NCBI RefSeq assembly: GCF_014705615.1
Contig: NZ_JACXJA010000016.1
Location: forward strand, 124,001-188,000
Direction: 5' to 3'
Length of the DNA: 64,000 bases
Origin: Paenibacillus oceani
GTDB lineage: Bacteria > Bacillota > Bacilli > Paenibacillales > NBRC-103111
The notes below the pieces were generated by a model that made no database searches, was not told where the DNA came from, and saw only the letters and a list, made by a program, of their open reading frames with translations. Below are positions 17,421 to 25,856 of this stretch, in pieces (within the stretch, counting starts at the first letter, position 1; the number at the start of each line of letters is the position of its first letter). A program made the position numbers and the translations under genes.

Positions 17421-18833
17421 ATGAGAAGAGTAGCCATAATAGGAGCGGGCAGCGCCGTATTTTGCAAAACGCTGATGCTTGACATGATGGCCACGGAAGC
17501 GCTTGAAGATACGGAGTTCGTCCTGATGGCTCCCTCAACGAGAAAAACGAGCCAGGTCGCGACTTTCGCAGATCGCGTCATCAAGCGGAACGGGTTGAAA
17601 TCGAAAGTAAGTGTAACGACGGACCGCCGGGAAGCGCTGCGCGGCGCCGATTATGTGATCTGCTCGTTCCAGATCGGCGGGATGGGCGCATTTGAGCTGG
17701 ATTATAAAATTCCGCTGCGCTACGGCGTCGATCAATGCATCGGCGATACGCTCGGTCCCGGCGGCGTGTTCCGCGCGCTGCGCACCATTCCGGTTATCCT
17801 GGACGTAGCCCGCGATATGGAGGAACTGTGTCCGAAAGCGACGATGCTTAATTACGTCAATCCAATGGCGATGGTCGGTTGGGCGCTCGGGGAGACGAAT
17901 ATTCAGTACGTCGGCTTGTGCCACGGCGTGCAGACGACGCTTGATCTGATTTCCGGCTATGTGGAGGTGCCGAAATCGGAGATCGATTTTGTCTCCGCAG
18001 GGATCAACCATATGGGCTGGTTTCTTAAAATCGAACATAAGGGGAAAGACTTATATCCGGAGCTTCGGAGACGGTTCGAGGAGCCGGAGTATTACGTAAA
18101 CGAGAAAGTACGAGGCGAAGTGTTCCGGCATTTCGGCTATTTCATGACCGAATCGACCGGGCACCTGTCCGAATACGTTCCCTGGTTCCGCAAAAGCCCA
18201 AAAGCGATGGAGCTGTACTGCGACGAACCCGCCTTCGGAGGCGAATCGGGAGCCGCCTATCAATGGGGCGAATACGTGGCCCGCAAATACGAGGAGCGTG
18301 ACCTTCTGGCGGACGAGCCGGCCGACCTGCCTCCGCGTAGTATCGAATATTGCGCCTACATCATTGAAGCGCTCGAAACCGGCAAAACGTTCAAATTCAG
18401 CGGCAACTTGCGAAATAACGGCATGATCGCCAATCTTCCGGCGGATTGCTGCGCGGAAGGCCCGTTGTTCGCGGATCGGACCGGCATCCACCGGACGATT
18501 GTCGGGGAGCTGCCGCCGCAGTGCGCCGCGCTTAATATGACCAATATCAATGTTCAGCGTCTGGCTGTTCTGGCAGCCAAATCGGGAGATCCGGAAACGG
18601 TGGTGCAGGCCGTCGCGATGGACCCGCTTACTTCATCTGTGCTGACGCTGAAGGAAATCCGCGATATGGTGACCGAGATGCTGCAAGCGCAGGCGCAGTG
18701 GCTGCCGCAATTCACAGGGCGGCTGCCGAAGTCGACTCCGGTGATTCCGATTCCGGCCGACGTCCGGAGGGCGCATGTACCGATCGATCCGGCGCTCGCG
18801 ATCTTCTCGCGTTTCGGAGAATTGGCCAAGTAG
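17421..18833 (+). CDS. GH4 family glycosidase, alpha-galactosidase-like
   Basis: This 470-residue NAD+- and Mn2+-dependent glycoside hydrolase has the Rossmann motif VAIIGAGSAVF, the GH4 signature DTLGPGGVFRALRTIP, the metal-site Cys in GLCHGVQ, and GINHMGWFL, which resembles MelA alpha-galactosidases. Alpha-galacturonidase (LplD-like) remains possible. ATG 17421 follows GAAGAAGGGGG; longer forms starting at 17277 lack the SD. There is no signal peptide, so it acts on imported oligosaccharides. The start codon lies about 250 bases from the divergent PfpI gene. Confidence 0.88.
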   Translation: MRRVAIIGAGSAVFCKTLMLDMMATEALEDTEFVLMAPSTRKTSQVATFADRVIKRNGLKSKVSVTTDRREALRGADYVICSFQIGGMGAFELDYKIPLRYGVDQCIGDTLGPGGVFRALRTIPVILDVARDMEELCPKATMLNYVNPMAMVGWALGETNIQYVGLCHGVQTTLDLISGYVEVPKSEIDFVSAGINHMGWFLKIEHKGKDLYPELRRRFEEPEYYVNEKVRGEVFRHFGYFMTESTGHLSEYVPWFRKSPKAMELYCDEPAFGGESGAAYQWGEYVARKYEERDLLADEPADLPPRSIEYCAYIIEALETGKTFKFSGNLRNNGMIANLPADCCAEGPLFADRTGIHRTIVGELPPQCAALNMTNINVQRLAVLAAKSGDPETVVQAVAMDPLTSSVLTLKEIRDMVTEMLQAQAQWLPQFTGRLPKSTPVIPIPADVRRAHVPIDPALAIFSRFGELAK

Positions 18834-18875
18834 GCTGCACGATAAACGAATACATACATAGGAGCCGAGTTAACG

Positions 18876-20066
18876 ATGAATCCATTTGCAGATTCCGTAA
18901 GTATGGGAAGGTATCATTTAGAGCACGATTCGTACGGCCTGGCGTCATTTTTCTTTTACCGGGCGATCTTGGAAGAGAATACGAACGGAAACGCCTGGAA
19001 CGGATTAATCATGTCCTTCAGCCTGATGCGTAGGGAGGAAGACGCTCAGATCGCGCTTGCCCGGTTCGCTTTGCAGGAAGGGCTGCCGTTTGATAAAAAT
19101 CTGGTCACGTTCGCCATGATGATGTTTCAGCGCAGTCCGATCGCTTTGTCGTCGTGGTTCCGGGCGATGTCGAAACGTTTCGGGCTGACTGCCGAGGAGC
19201 GGGATAATTACTCGCAGCTGGCGGACGAGATGGAGCAGACGTACCGGAAAGCGGCGGAAGAGCAGGGCGAGACGCTGCTGAACTTGCAGGGCAACCTTAC
19301 TTTGGAGGAATATGCGGGCAAAACGATGGAGCTGGACAATCTGGTCGGAGGCCAGGTGGATGCAATCTATACCCGCGCCCAGGCCGGCTTGGACGGGGAT
19401 ATGCACGAGGCGCTGAACGCGGTCCGGATGTTGTGCATGGTGCCCGATCCGAGAAGCGAGAAGCTGCTCCGCCGCGTATGCCGCAACGAAGACCTGAACG
19501 GCAAAGTGATTACGCAGGCGCTGCTGTCGCTGCGCTGGCTCGGAGTCCGCGGCAATGTGAAAATTCATAAGATGGGCGAGCCGTTCGTCGTGAATCTGGA
19601 CGATCCGCAGCCGGAGCTTACGATATCGGTGCCGGCCGCGTACAAACCGGCTCTCGACCGGATGAAGCTGTGGATGGCAAAGGAACAGGGCGCCGTTACC
19701 GAAGCGGAATACGAAAGCCACGCGTCTACGGACGAGCCGGAGCTGCCGCAGGAGCTGGCCGAGAAGCTGGAGAAGGCGGACATCCCGGCCGTTCTGCAGG
19801 AAGTGGTGCATACACTGATCCGGGCCGCCTACGATCATTATTATCCGTTCGTACCGACCATTCGCGAAACCCGCCAGTGGAGCACGGCGTTCCTTCTGCT
19901 GATGAGGGAGTATTTATTGGGCATCGGCGAAGCGTGGCCATACGGGGAGCCGGAGCAGGACGATACGGCTGTGCTGCACCGCAACTGGCTGTTAAGCGCC
20001 AGCCCGGATTTTCAAAATTCGGTGAAAACGGCCGGATTGATTCGGGCCAGCTTGAAGAAAGACTAG
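18876..20066 (+). CDS. conserved helical (TPR-like) hypothetical protein
   Basis: This 396-residue soluble protein is rich in helices. The N-terminal 60 residues (YHLEHDSYGLASFFFYRAIL, EENTNGNAWNGLIMSF) look like TPR pairs, and residues ~170-230 contain a HEAT-like stretch. It has no catalytic motif or signal peptide. AGGAG lies 15 bases before the ATG. It lies 42 bases after the GH4 gene, but functional linkage is not evident. The product resembles uncharacterised Paenibacillaceae proteins. Confidence 0.72.
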   Translation: MNPFADSVSMGRYHLEHDSYGLASFFFYRAILEENTNGNAWNGLIMSFSLMRREEDAQIALARFALQEGLPFDKNLVTFAMMMFQRSPIALSSWFRAMSKRFGLTAEERDNYSQLADEMEQTYRKAAEEQGETLLNLQGNLTLEEYAGKTMELDNLVGGQVDAIYTRAQAGLDGDMHEALNAVRMLCMVPDPRSEKLLRRVCRNEDLNGKVITQALLSLRWLGVRGNVKIHKMGEPFVVNLDDPQPELTISVPAAYKPALDRMKLWMAKEQGAVTEAEYESHASTDEPELPQELAEKLEKADIPAVLQEVVHTLIRAAYDHYYPFVPTIRETRQWSTAFLLLMREYLLGIGEAWPYGEPEQDDTAVLHRNWLLSASPDFQNSVKTAGLIRASLKKD

Positions 20067-20206
20067 GGTTGTCGGAGTGGAAGGATAAGGATAGGGCAAG
20101 TGCAGGTGCAAGTGCAAATGTGAGTATACGAAAACGGCTATAAGACGGGCTGTCACTATAGTGATTATGCGATTGTGGAGCCCGGCCAAGAATCGATTTG
20201 AACAAT

Positions 20207-20250
20207 AAGGACCTCAATCCACGTTACAGTGGAAGCTGAGGTCCTTTCGT
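20207..20250 (+). terminator. Rho-independent terminator
   Basis: AAGGACCTCA pairs with TGAGGTCCTT, with an inner CCAC/GTGG stem, followed by TTCGTTTTG. A (GTGCAA/AGGTGC)-type hexamer repeat lies just upstream at 20098-20121. Confidence 0.85.
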
Positions 20251-20470
20251 TTTGAAACCCGGGGATGTTCCCGCCTCATGCGACACGTTTGGGGCAGCCA
20301 CATACTTGCGCGGGCATCTTAATGACGGTGTCGGAGGCAGTGGCAGGTTCGCGATTTGTTGCTGACGGGTGCTGCCGCACCGATCATGGCGCTTTGCCAA
20401 CGTGGCTGCCGCGATCTTCTGGCGATCTGCGTGCTGCCCAAGTCGCAGGATTCATCGTAGCCGCCCGGTC
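20251..20470. other. non-coding stretch before repeat copy B
   Basis: No ribosome binding site or family signal supports the short frames here. Nothing beyond flanking sequence of the repeat was recognised. Confidence 0.3.
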
Positions 20471-20695
20471 CGGTGCCTCTGCTTATGGGGAGGAAGGAGC
20501 CGAATAAGAGCGGTTTGTACCCTTTATTTCCTCCGAAACCGGCTCGAAGGGGGAAATAAGAGCAATTGGAGACTCTTAAAATCGGCGAAAAGGGTGCGGA
20601 CCCCACAAGTTGGTTGAAATAAGGGGTACAAACCACCTCTATTTGTCCCGATCATCCTCAAATGCCAAAAATAGGAGGTGCGAGAGACTCTTATT
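20471..20695 (+). repeat. interspersed repeat copy B (full form)
   Basis: The element has three related modules. Left is AATAAGAGCGGTTTGTACCC + TTTATT (20503-). A central inverted copy is AAATAAGGGGTACAAACCACC (from 20627). The right end is AGGTGCGAGAGACTCTTATT. A second AATAAGAGC lies between left and centre. The left module can pair with either the central or the right one. Confidence 0.85.
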
Positions 20696-20907
20696 CGTTG
20701 TCGAGCCCATGCAAGGAACGCTTGCCTTCAAGCGAATCATGTCTGCTGCAAGTAACGTCCCGTTTACGCAGTGTATTCTACGCGGAATAGGCTTCGTGAA
20801 AAAGCTTCGTACGATAGTTTTTGTTCCTGTATATTTTGTACAAACACCAAGACACATTTTTGAGTTTGTCCATTGAGTCTCGTTCCGATTTTGTGTAATC
20901 TCATTAA

Positions 20908-20922
20908 TGATAATAATTATCA
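20908..20922. promoter_or_regulatory. Fur box
   Basis: TGATAAT-A-ATTATCA is a perfect 7-1-7 Fur operator, with a further overlapping half-site (ATTATCATTATCA) to 20928. It sits 45 bases before the siderophore-binding protein start and should give iron repression. Confidence 0.92.
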
Positions 20923-20967
20923 TTATCACAGAGAGGCAGATTGCTCAAAAAGCGGGAGGGAACCAAG

Positions 20968-21981
20968 TTGAAAAGGCTGACAAAACAGAGCATATCCGTG
21001 ATCGCTGCGGCAACGATGATGGGGCTGCTATTGATCGGGTGTACATCCGGCAATTCGGATTCAGGTTCAGCGAAAGGGGACAACGGCGGCAGTCCTGCCG
21101 GTACGAATGCGACATCGCCAAACGGGCAGACGGGAACTAAGGAACAAGCGACGACACGCTCGTATACAGATTACAAAGGGCATACAGTGCAAATTCCGGC
21201 AGCGCCGAAAAGAGTTGTATTCGCAGGGGAGACGACAGGCGATCTGATTGAGCTGGACATTCCTATGATCGGCATTTTCGGTGATCATCTGGATGGCAGA
21301 GTGTACCAGAAAGAAGCGGCGCAAATCGAAAACGTAGGTTTTCCGCTTAATCTGGAGAAGGTGATTTCCTTAAATCCCGATCTGATCATCGTCGGCAATA
21401 CGGACGAGAAAGCTTACGCCCAGCTGGACAAAATCGCGCCGACAATTATGTTCGACACGTTTGCTTCGCTGGACGACCGCTTCAAGGAATTGGGCATTAT
21501 TTTCAATAAACAGCAACAGACGGCCGACTGGTTGAAAGCTCATCACGCCAAAACCGCCGAGATGTGGAAGAAGCTGTATGCGACAGTGCTGAAGCCGGGC
21601 GAGACGGCCTCCGTGTTCACTTATTACCCCGGAGACCGGTTGTTCGTCATGGCAAGAGCAGGTCTGCCGCAGCTGTTGTACGGCGAAGGCGGGCTGAAGC
21701 CGACGGCCCCGATTCAGCAAGTGCTGGATGCGAAGGAAGGTTTCCGCCAAATATCCGTGGAAAGTCTCCCCGAATTTGCAGGCGACCGCATCTTTATTCT
21801 GGACCCGGTTGCCGACGAAGCAAAGAAATCGACGGATGCCCTCATAAACAGCGCGGTATGGAAAGGACTGCCGGCCGTTAAGAATGGGCATGTATATCGC
21901 CTTTACATTCAGAAATCGGACTCCGACGCCGCCTCGCGGGAATGGCTGCTGGAGGAGCTGCCGCGCATGCTCGCCAAGTGA
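20968..21981 (+). CDS. iron-siderophore ABC transporter substrate-binding lipoprotein (FecB/FeuA-like)
   Basis: This 337-residue lipoprotein has a signal with lipobox LIGC (Cys 25), a Ser/Gly/Thr linker, then a class III (helical-hinge) binding domain: PAAPKRVVFAGETTGDLIEL, IENVGFPLNLEKVISLNPDLII, KAYAQLDKIAPTIMFDT, and a C-terminal KNGHVYRL. The start is TTG 20968 behind GGGAGG; a TTG nine codons upstream lacks an SD. The Fur box upstream implies iron control. No permease or ATPase gene is adjacent, so it must use a transporter encoded elsewhere. Confidence 0.92.
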   Translation: MKRLTKQSISVIAAATMMGLLLIGCTSGNSDSGSAKGDNGGSPAGTNATSPNGQTGTKEQATTRSYTDYKGHTVQIPAAPKRVVFAGETTGDLIELDIPMIGIFGDHLDGRVYQKEAAQIENVGFPLNLEKVISLNPDLIIVGNTDEKAYAQLDKIAPTIMFDTFASLDDRFKELGIIFNKQQQTADWLKAHHAKTAEMWKKLYATVLKPGETASVFTYYPGDRLFVMARAGLPQLLYGEGGLKPTAPIQQVLDAKEGFRQISVESLPEFAGDRIFILDPVADEAKKSTDALINSAVWKGLPAVKNGHVYRLYIQKSDSDAASREWLLEELPRMLAK

Positions 21982-21996
21982 CTGTCAAGAACCATG

Positions 21997-22092
21997 AAGA
22001 GCAAGAAGAGCAAGAAGAGCAAGAAGAGCAAGAAGAGCAAGAAGAGCAAGAAGAGCAAGAAGAGCAAGAAGAGCAAGAAGAGCAAGAAGAGC
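21997..22092 (+). repeat. 9-bp minisatellite, about 10.7 copies
   Basis: The unit AAGAGCAAG is repeated almost without error directly after the siderophore-binding gene. It is open in several frames (Lys-Ser-Lys on plus, Ser/Cys on minus) but has no SD, so coding is unlikely. Copy number should vary between strains. Confidence 0.95.
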
Positions 22093-22225
22093 CATGAAGA
22101 GCCAAAGAGCCATCGTCAAAGCTGGTACTTCCAGCACGTCGGGAAAAGTTTGCCGGACCGTGCTTCACCCTTTGGGGATTTCCTGAGCCTTCGCTTTGCT
22201 GAAGCTATTGTCGATAAATTGTCGG

Positions 22226-22253
22226 TGGACATTATGTCCCATGGATGTATAAT
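22226..22253 (+). promoter_or_regulatory. ilvA promoter with overlapping palindrome
   Basis: TGGACA (22226-22231) lies 16 bases from TATAAT (22248-22253). The palindrome GGACAT-T-ATGTCC (22227-22239) overlaps the -35 and may be an operator. Confidence 0.65.
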
Positions 22254-22318
22254 GTAGAGATATTATGTGTACATGGATGCTGGACCGATAGGCATGTGCT
22301 GGATGGAGGAACTTACGG

Positions 22319-23572
22319 ATGGTTGCGGATCGAGTCAGACTGGAAGACATTATCGTGGCGGGGCACGCGCTGAAGGACGTTGTGCACCATACGCCATTGC
22401 AAAAAAACTATATTTTATCGGAACGGTACGGCTGCAACGTTTATTTGAAACGGGAAGATCTCCAAGTCGTCCGTTCCTTCAAAATTCGCGGCGCTTATAA
22501 CCTGATGCGCGGGTTGTCCGAGGACGAGCTTAAGAAAGGCGTCGTCTGCGCGAGCGCCGGCAATCATGCGCAGGGAGTCGCTTATTCATGCAAGGCAATG
22601 CAGGTTTCGGGCAAAATTTTCATGCCGGCGACGACGCCGCGGCAAAAAATATCCCAGGTGAAGCTGTTCGGAGGCCCGTTCGTGGAAGTGCTGCTGACCG
22701 GCGACACGTTTGACGATTCGTTGCGGGAGGCGCTTGATTATTGTAGTCGCGAAGGGATGCAGTTTATTCATCCGTTTGATCAGCCCGAGATTATCGCCGG
22801 ACAAGGTACGGTCGGTCTGGAGATTTTGAACGATATGCGGGAGCCGGTCGATTACATTTTTGCCGGGATCGGCGGGGGTGGCTTGATGGCCGGCATCGCC
22901 GCTTACGTCAAAGGCTCGAAGCCGTCCGTGAAGCTGATCGGCGTAGAAGCGACCGGAGCGCCATCGATGCGCCAATCGATCCAAAGAGGCGAGATCGTTA
23001 CGCTCGGTGAAATCGACAAGTTCGTGGACGGTGCCGCGGTGAAACGCGTAGGCGAGCTGACTTACGAAATCTGCAAGGAAGCGCTGGACGATATTCTGGT
23101 CGTGCCGGAAGGCAAAGTGTGCACCACCATCCTCGAGCTGTACAACGAAAACGCGATCGTCGCCGAACCTGCGGGAGCGCTGCCGATTGCCGCGCTCGAC
23201 TTTTACAGAGACCAGATTGCCGGCAAAAACGTCGTATGCGTAATCAGCGGAGGCAATAACGATATCGACCGGATGCAGGAGATCAAAGAGCGCTCGCTTA
23301 TTTATGAAGGGCTGAAGCATTATTTTCTGGTCAATTTCCCGCAGCGGGCCGGGGCGCTCCGCGAGTTTCTGGAGTTCGTCCTCGGGCCGAACGACGATAT
23401 TACCCGCTTCGAATATGTGAAGAAGACAAGCAAAGACAACGGACCGGCGCTTGTAGGCATCGAGTTGAAGCAGAGGGACGATTACGAACCGCTGATCGAC
23501 CGGATGCGGACGCGGGGGCTGCAGTTCAGCTATATTAACGAGGATTCCAATCTGTTCAGCCTGTTGATTTAA
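22319..23572 (+). CDS. ilvA: threonine ammonia-lyase (biosynthetic threonine dehydratase)
   Basis: This 417-residue PLP enzyme converts threonine to 2-oxobutanoate, the first step of isoleucine synthesis. The PLP lysine is in RSFKIRGAYN (Lys ~55). The substrate loop is SAGNHAQG and the PLP phosphate-binding glycine loop is GIGGGGLMAG. A C-terminal ACT-like regulatory domain (residues ~330-417, YFLVNFPQRAGALREFLEFV) marks the isoleucine-sensitive short form of Bacillales. GGATGGAGG precedes the ATG. It is a single gene with its own promoter and terminator. Confidence 0.95.
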   Translation: MVADRVRLEDIIVAGHALKDVVHHTPLQKNYILSERYGCNVYLKREDLQVVRSFKIRGAYNLMRGLSEDELKKGVVCASAGNHAQGVAYSCKAMQVSGKIFMPATTPRQKISQVKLFGGPFVEVLLTGDTFDDSLREALDYCSREGMQFIHPFDQPEIIAGQGTVGLEILNDMREPVDYIFAGIGGGGLMAGIAAYVKGSKPSVKLIGVEATGAPSMRQSIQRGEIVTLGEIDKFVDGAAVKRVGELTYEICKEALDDILVVPEGKVCTTILELYNENAIVAEPAGALPIAALDFYRDQIAGKNVVCVISGGNNDIDRMQEIKERSLIYEGLKHYFLVNFPQRAGALREFLEFVLGPNDDITRFEYVKKTSKDNGPALVGIELKQRDDYEPLIDRMRTRGLQFSYINEDSNLFSLLI

Positions 23573-23612
23573 GGGCTGGACAACTTTGGAAGCCAGATGA
23601 GCTTCGATACCC

Positions 23613-23646
23613 AAAAGACAGATGATCCAATCGCTGTCTTTTTTTG
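23613..23646 (+). terminator. Rho-independent terminator after ilvA
   Basis: AAAGACAG pairs with CTGTCTTT around a 12-base loop, followed by a T-run. Confidence 0.92.
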
Positions 23647-23798
23647 TTTTTTCAAGGAAATAGCAGGAAATATTCGGGAATTGGGCGAATCTATCCGATA
23701 TGGAGGCAATATTCTATATTAGCTAATCAGCATAATCGGAAGAAAGGGGGCGCGGCACCGGAACTTGCAGACTTACACGAAACGGGGAGGTTAGTCGG

Positions 23799-24272
23799 AT
23801 GCACAAACCTAACTACAATGTCGGTCACAACGTCGGTACGACCATTCGCTGGTTTATTTTCATACCCAGCTTTTTCGGCGCTTATATGCTGATGGCCTTA
23901 TTTCGATATCCGGTCGATTATTTCGTGCTTGGTTGGTTTACGAAGTATAGTTTGCAGACCAAATTTATTTTGGACCATCTGTATTCGGACTTTATCTGCA
24001 TCGCGTTCGCCATATTCGTAAGCTGCATATTCGCGCCCGGAAAAAGGGTCATGATCGCGGCCGTCTACATGGGATTTGTGCTTATCGCCATACCAGGGCA
24101 GCTCAAGACCGATCTGCTCTACAACTATTACGGTTATCAGCCCTGGAAGATGCCGTTTCTTATTTCTTGCTATGTAGCCGCAGCCGTCTTACCGTTTCTT
24201 TTTATGCTGCTGCAGCAGTATTTAGAAAAGAAAGCTTCAATGCCGGCGGACACCCCCAAGCAAATCGCGTAA
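23799..24272 (+). CDS. multi-pass membrane protein, unknown function
   Basis: This 157-residue protein has four likely membrane segments (around residues 16-36, 63-80, 85-100 and 122-142) and a short polar tail. The start is supported by GGGGAGG before the ATG. I do not recognise the family. It probably forms a transcription unit with the next membrane protein 31 bases downstream. Confidence 0.7.
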   Translation: MHKPNYNVGHNVGTTIRWFIFIPSFFGAYMLMALFRYPVDYFVLGWFTKYSLQTKFILDHLYSDFICIAFAIFVSCIFAPGKRVMIAAVYMGFVLIAIPGQLKTDLLYNYYGYQPWKMPFLISCYVAAAVLPFLFMLLQQYLEKKASMPADTPKQIA

Positions 24273-24303
24273 TAAAAAACCGGATCAGCCGGGAGGTTTC
24301 AAA

Positions 24304-24819
24304 GTGATCATTCTGCTGGTAGTCGGCCTGTTTGTCCTTGCAGCCGGAACTTTCGCGGGTATTCTGGAATCCGATATTCTGATCGTCGTTTGCAGTGTTG
24401 CCGGAGGTCTGATCCTCGTCTCCCTATGGAAAATTTGGAACGTGCTGCAGAAGATTCATTATCGGCTGCTCGGCATTGCGTTGACGGACAGTCAACTGAA
24501 CACGATTGTGAAACATTCCGGGAAATACGTTGTCGAGTCGGACCTGTTCGACGTTTATCCGGATTCCAACACTCTATACCCGCTGGTTATGCTGGACGGC
24601 GAACTTTATATACGGGCCAGACTGTTTCGCGATTATGTGGAGCAGGAAGAACATCGGTATCGGTTTTCGCTGCCGGGCCGGGAGCCTGTCCAGATGAAGT
24701 TTTCCGATCGTTATGTTCCGGGCGCCGCGCTGTTCGGTCACGGGGATCAAGTGTTCGTTTCGGTTTCGAGGCTTGGGCTTACCCCGGTTTTCTATAAGGA
24801 TCGTATCCAGCTGGAGTAA
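24304..24819 (+). CDS. membrane-anchored protein, unknown function
   Basis: This 171-residue protein starts at GTG 24304 behind GGGAGG. Two N-terminal hydrophobic segments (residues 1-20 and 26-42) precede a ~125-residue soluble beta-rich domain (ESDLFDVYPDSNTLYPLVML...). No known motif was recognised. Its partner is the preceding membrane protein. Confidence 0.7.
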   Translation: MIILLVVGLFVLAAGTFAGILESDILIVVCSVAGGLILVSLWKIWNVLQKIHYRLLGIALTDSQLNTIVKHSGKYVVESDLFDVYPDSNTLYPLVMLDGELYIRARLFRDYVEQEEHRYRFSLPGREPVQMKFSDRYVPGAALFGHGDQVFVSVSRLGLTPVFYKDRIQLE

Positions 24820-24840
24820 CTGCCGAGAAGATGGCACGAT

Positions 24841-24880
24841 AAAAACCCCCGCAAGGCGATCAGCCTCATGCGGGGGTTGC
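24841..24880. terminator. bidirectional terminator between convergent genes
   Basis: AACCCCCGCA pairs with TGCGGGGGTT. An A-run on the left serves the minus-strand aldo/keto reductase gene. Confidence 0.85.
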
Positions 24881-24896
24881 TTCGATTGACAGTCAA

Positions 24897-25841
24897 TCAG
24901 ATCGCTTTGAGCTCGGCGGACAAGTCGAGCCAGTTCAATTCCTCTTCGCTCAGCTGAATCCGGGTAGCGTCGTGGCACGATTCCAGCTCCGCCTTGTTTT
25001 TCGGTCCGATCAGAGCGCAGGACGGGAACGGCTGGTTCAATACGTACGCAAGCGCAATCTGAATCGTGGACACGCCGCGCTCCTTGCCGAGCTGTTCGGC
25101 CCGGCGATACCGCTCCCAGTTGGCGTCGCTGTAGAAGACGCGGACAAGGTCGGCGTTGTCGCGTACTTCCGGCGTAAACGATCCGGTAAAAAATCCGCGC
25201 GCCTGCGACGACCAGGACAGCAGCGGGAACTGCTTCTCGCGGTGCCAGGCGCAGTCGGCGCTGTCTGCGGATACGCAGCCTGCCCAGAACGGCTCGTTAG
25301 CCTTCGCCAAGCTTAAGTTCGGACTGCTGAACGTAAAACCGACGAGTCCGTTCGCTTCGGCATAATCGTTCGCTTCCTGAATCCGTTGATGCGTCCAGTT
25401 CGATACGCCGATGGCACGTACGCGGCCTGCTTCGATATGCTCGTTCAGCGCCTCGATAATCGGGCCTACCGGTACGTTCGGGTCGTCGCGATGAAGAGCA
25501 TACAGATCGACATAATCGGTGCGCAGACGCTGCAAGCTGATGGCGAGCTCTTCGTCGATCGCTTGCTTGTTGACGCGGGGACCGCTCGCATTGTGATGGG
25601 CTCCTTTCGTCAGCACGATCACTTCGCTGCGGTTGCCGCGGGATTCCATCCATAAGCCGATTGTTTCTTCGCTTTTGCCACCTGCATAAATATGGGCGGA
25701 ATCGAGCGAATTGCCGCCCAGCGCGATATATTCGTCAAGCAGCACACCGACCGTGTCCAGCAGCTCCGGCTTGTAGTAATCCGTTCCCATCATGAGCTGG
25801 GAGCAAGGTTTGTCCAGTCCGGGTATCGTAAAATAGTTCAT
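24897..25841 (-). CDS. aldo/keto reductase
   Basis: This 314-residue NADPH-dependent oxidoreductase has a TIM barrel. The catalytic tetrad is visible as Asp and Tyr in NSLDSAHIYAGG, Lys in VIVLTKGAHH and His in LYALHRDD. The cofactor segment SNWTHQRIQEA and C-terminal ALIGPKNKAEL are typical. It is encoded 15 bases after the Gfo/Idh/MocA gene on the same strand. The two probably act on related sugars or polyols. Confidence 0.92.
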   Translation of the reverse strand: MNYFTIPGLDKPCSQLMMGTDYYKPELLDTVGVLLDEYIALGGNSLDSAHIYAGGKSEETIGLWMESRGNRSEVIVLTKGAHHNASGPRVNKQAIDEELAISLQRLRTDYVDLYALHRDDPNVPVGPIIEALNEHIEAGRVRAIGVSNWTHQRIQEANDYAEANGLVGFTFSSPNLSLAKANEPFWAGCVSADSADCAWHREKQFPLLSWSSQARGFFTGSFTPEVRDNADLVRVFYSDANWERYRRAEQLGKERGVSTIQIALAYVLNQPFPSCALIGPKNKAELESCHDATRIQLSEEELNWLDLSAELKAI

Positions 25842-25856
25842 GTCGGCTTCTCTCCT

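Noticed and set aside
21994-22257. Open frame of Lys-Ser repeats after the siderophore-binding protein
   Set aside because: No ribosome binding site, low-complexity DNA repeat, and the frame after the repeat has no recognisable protein signal.
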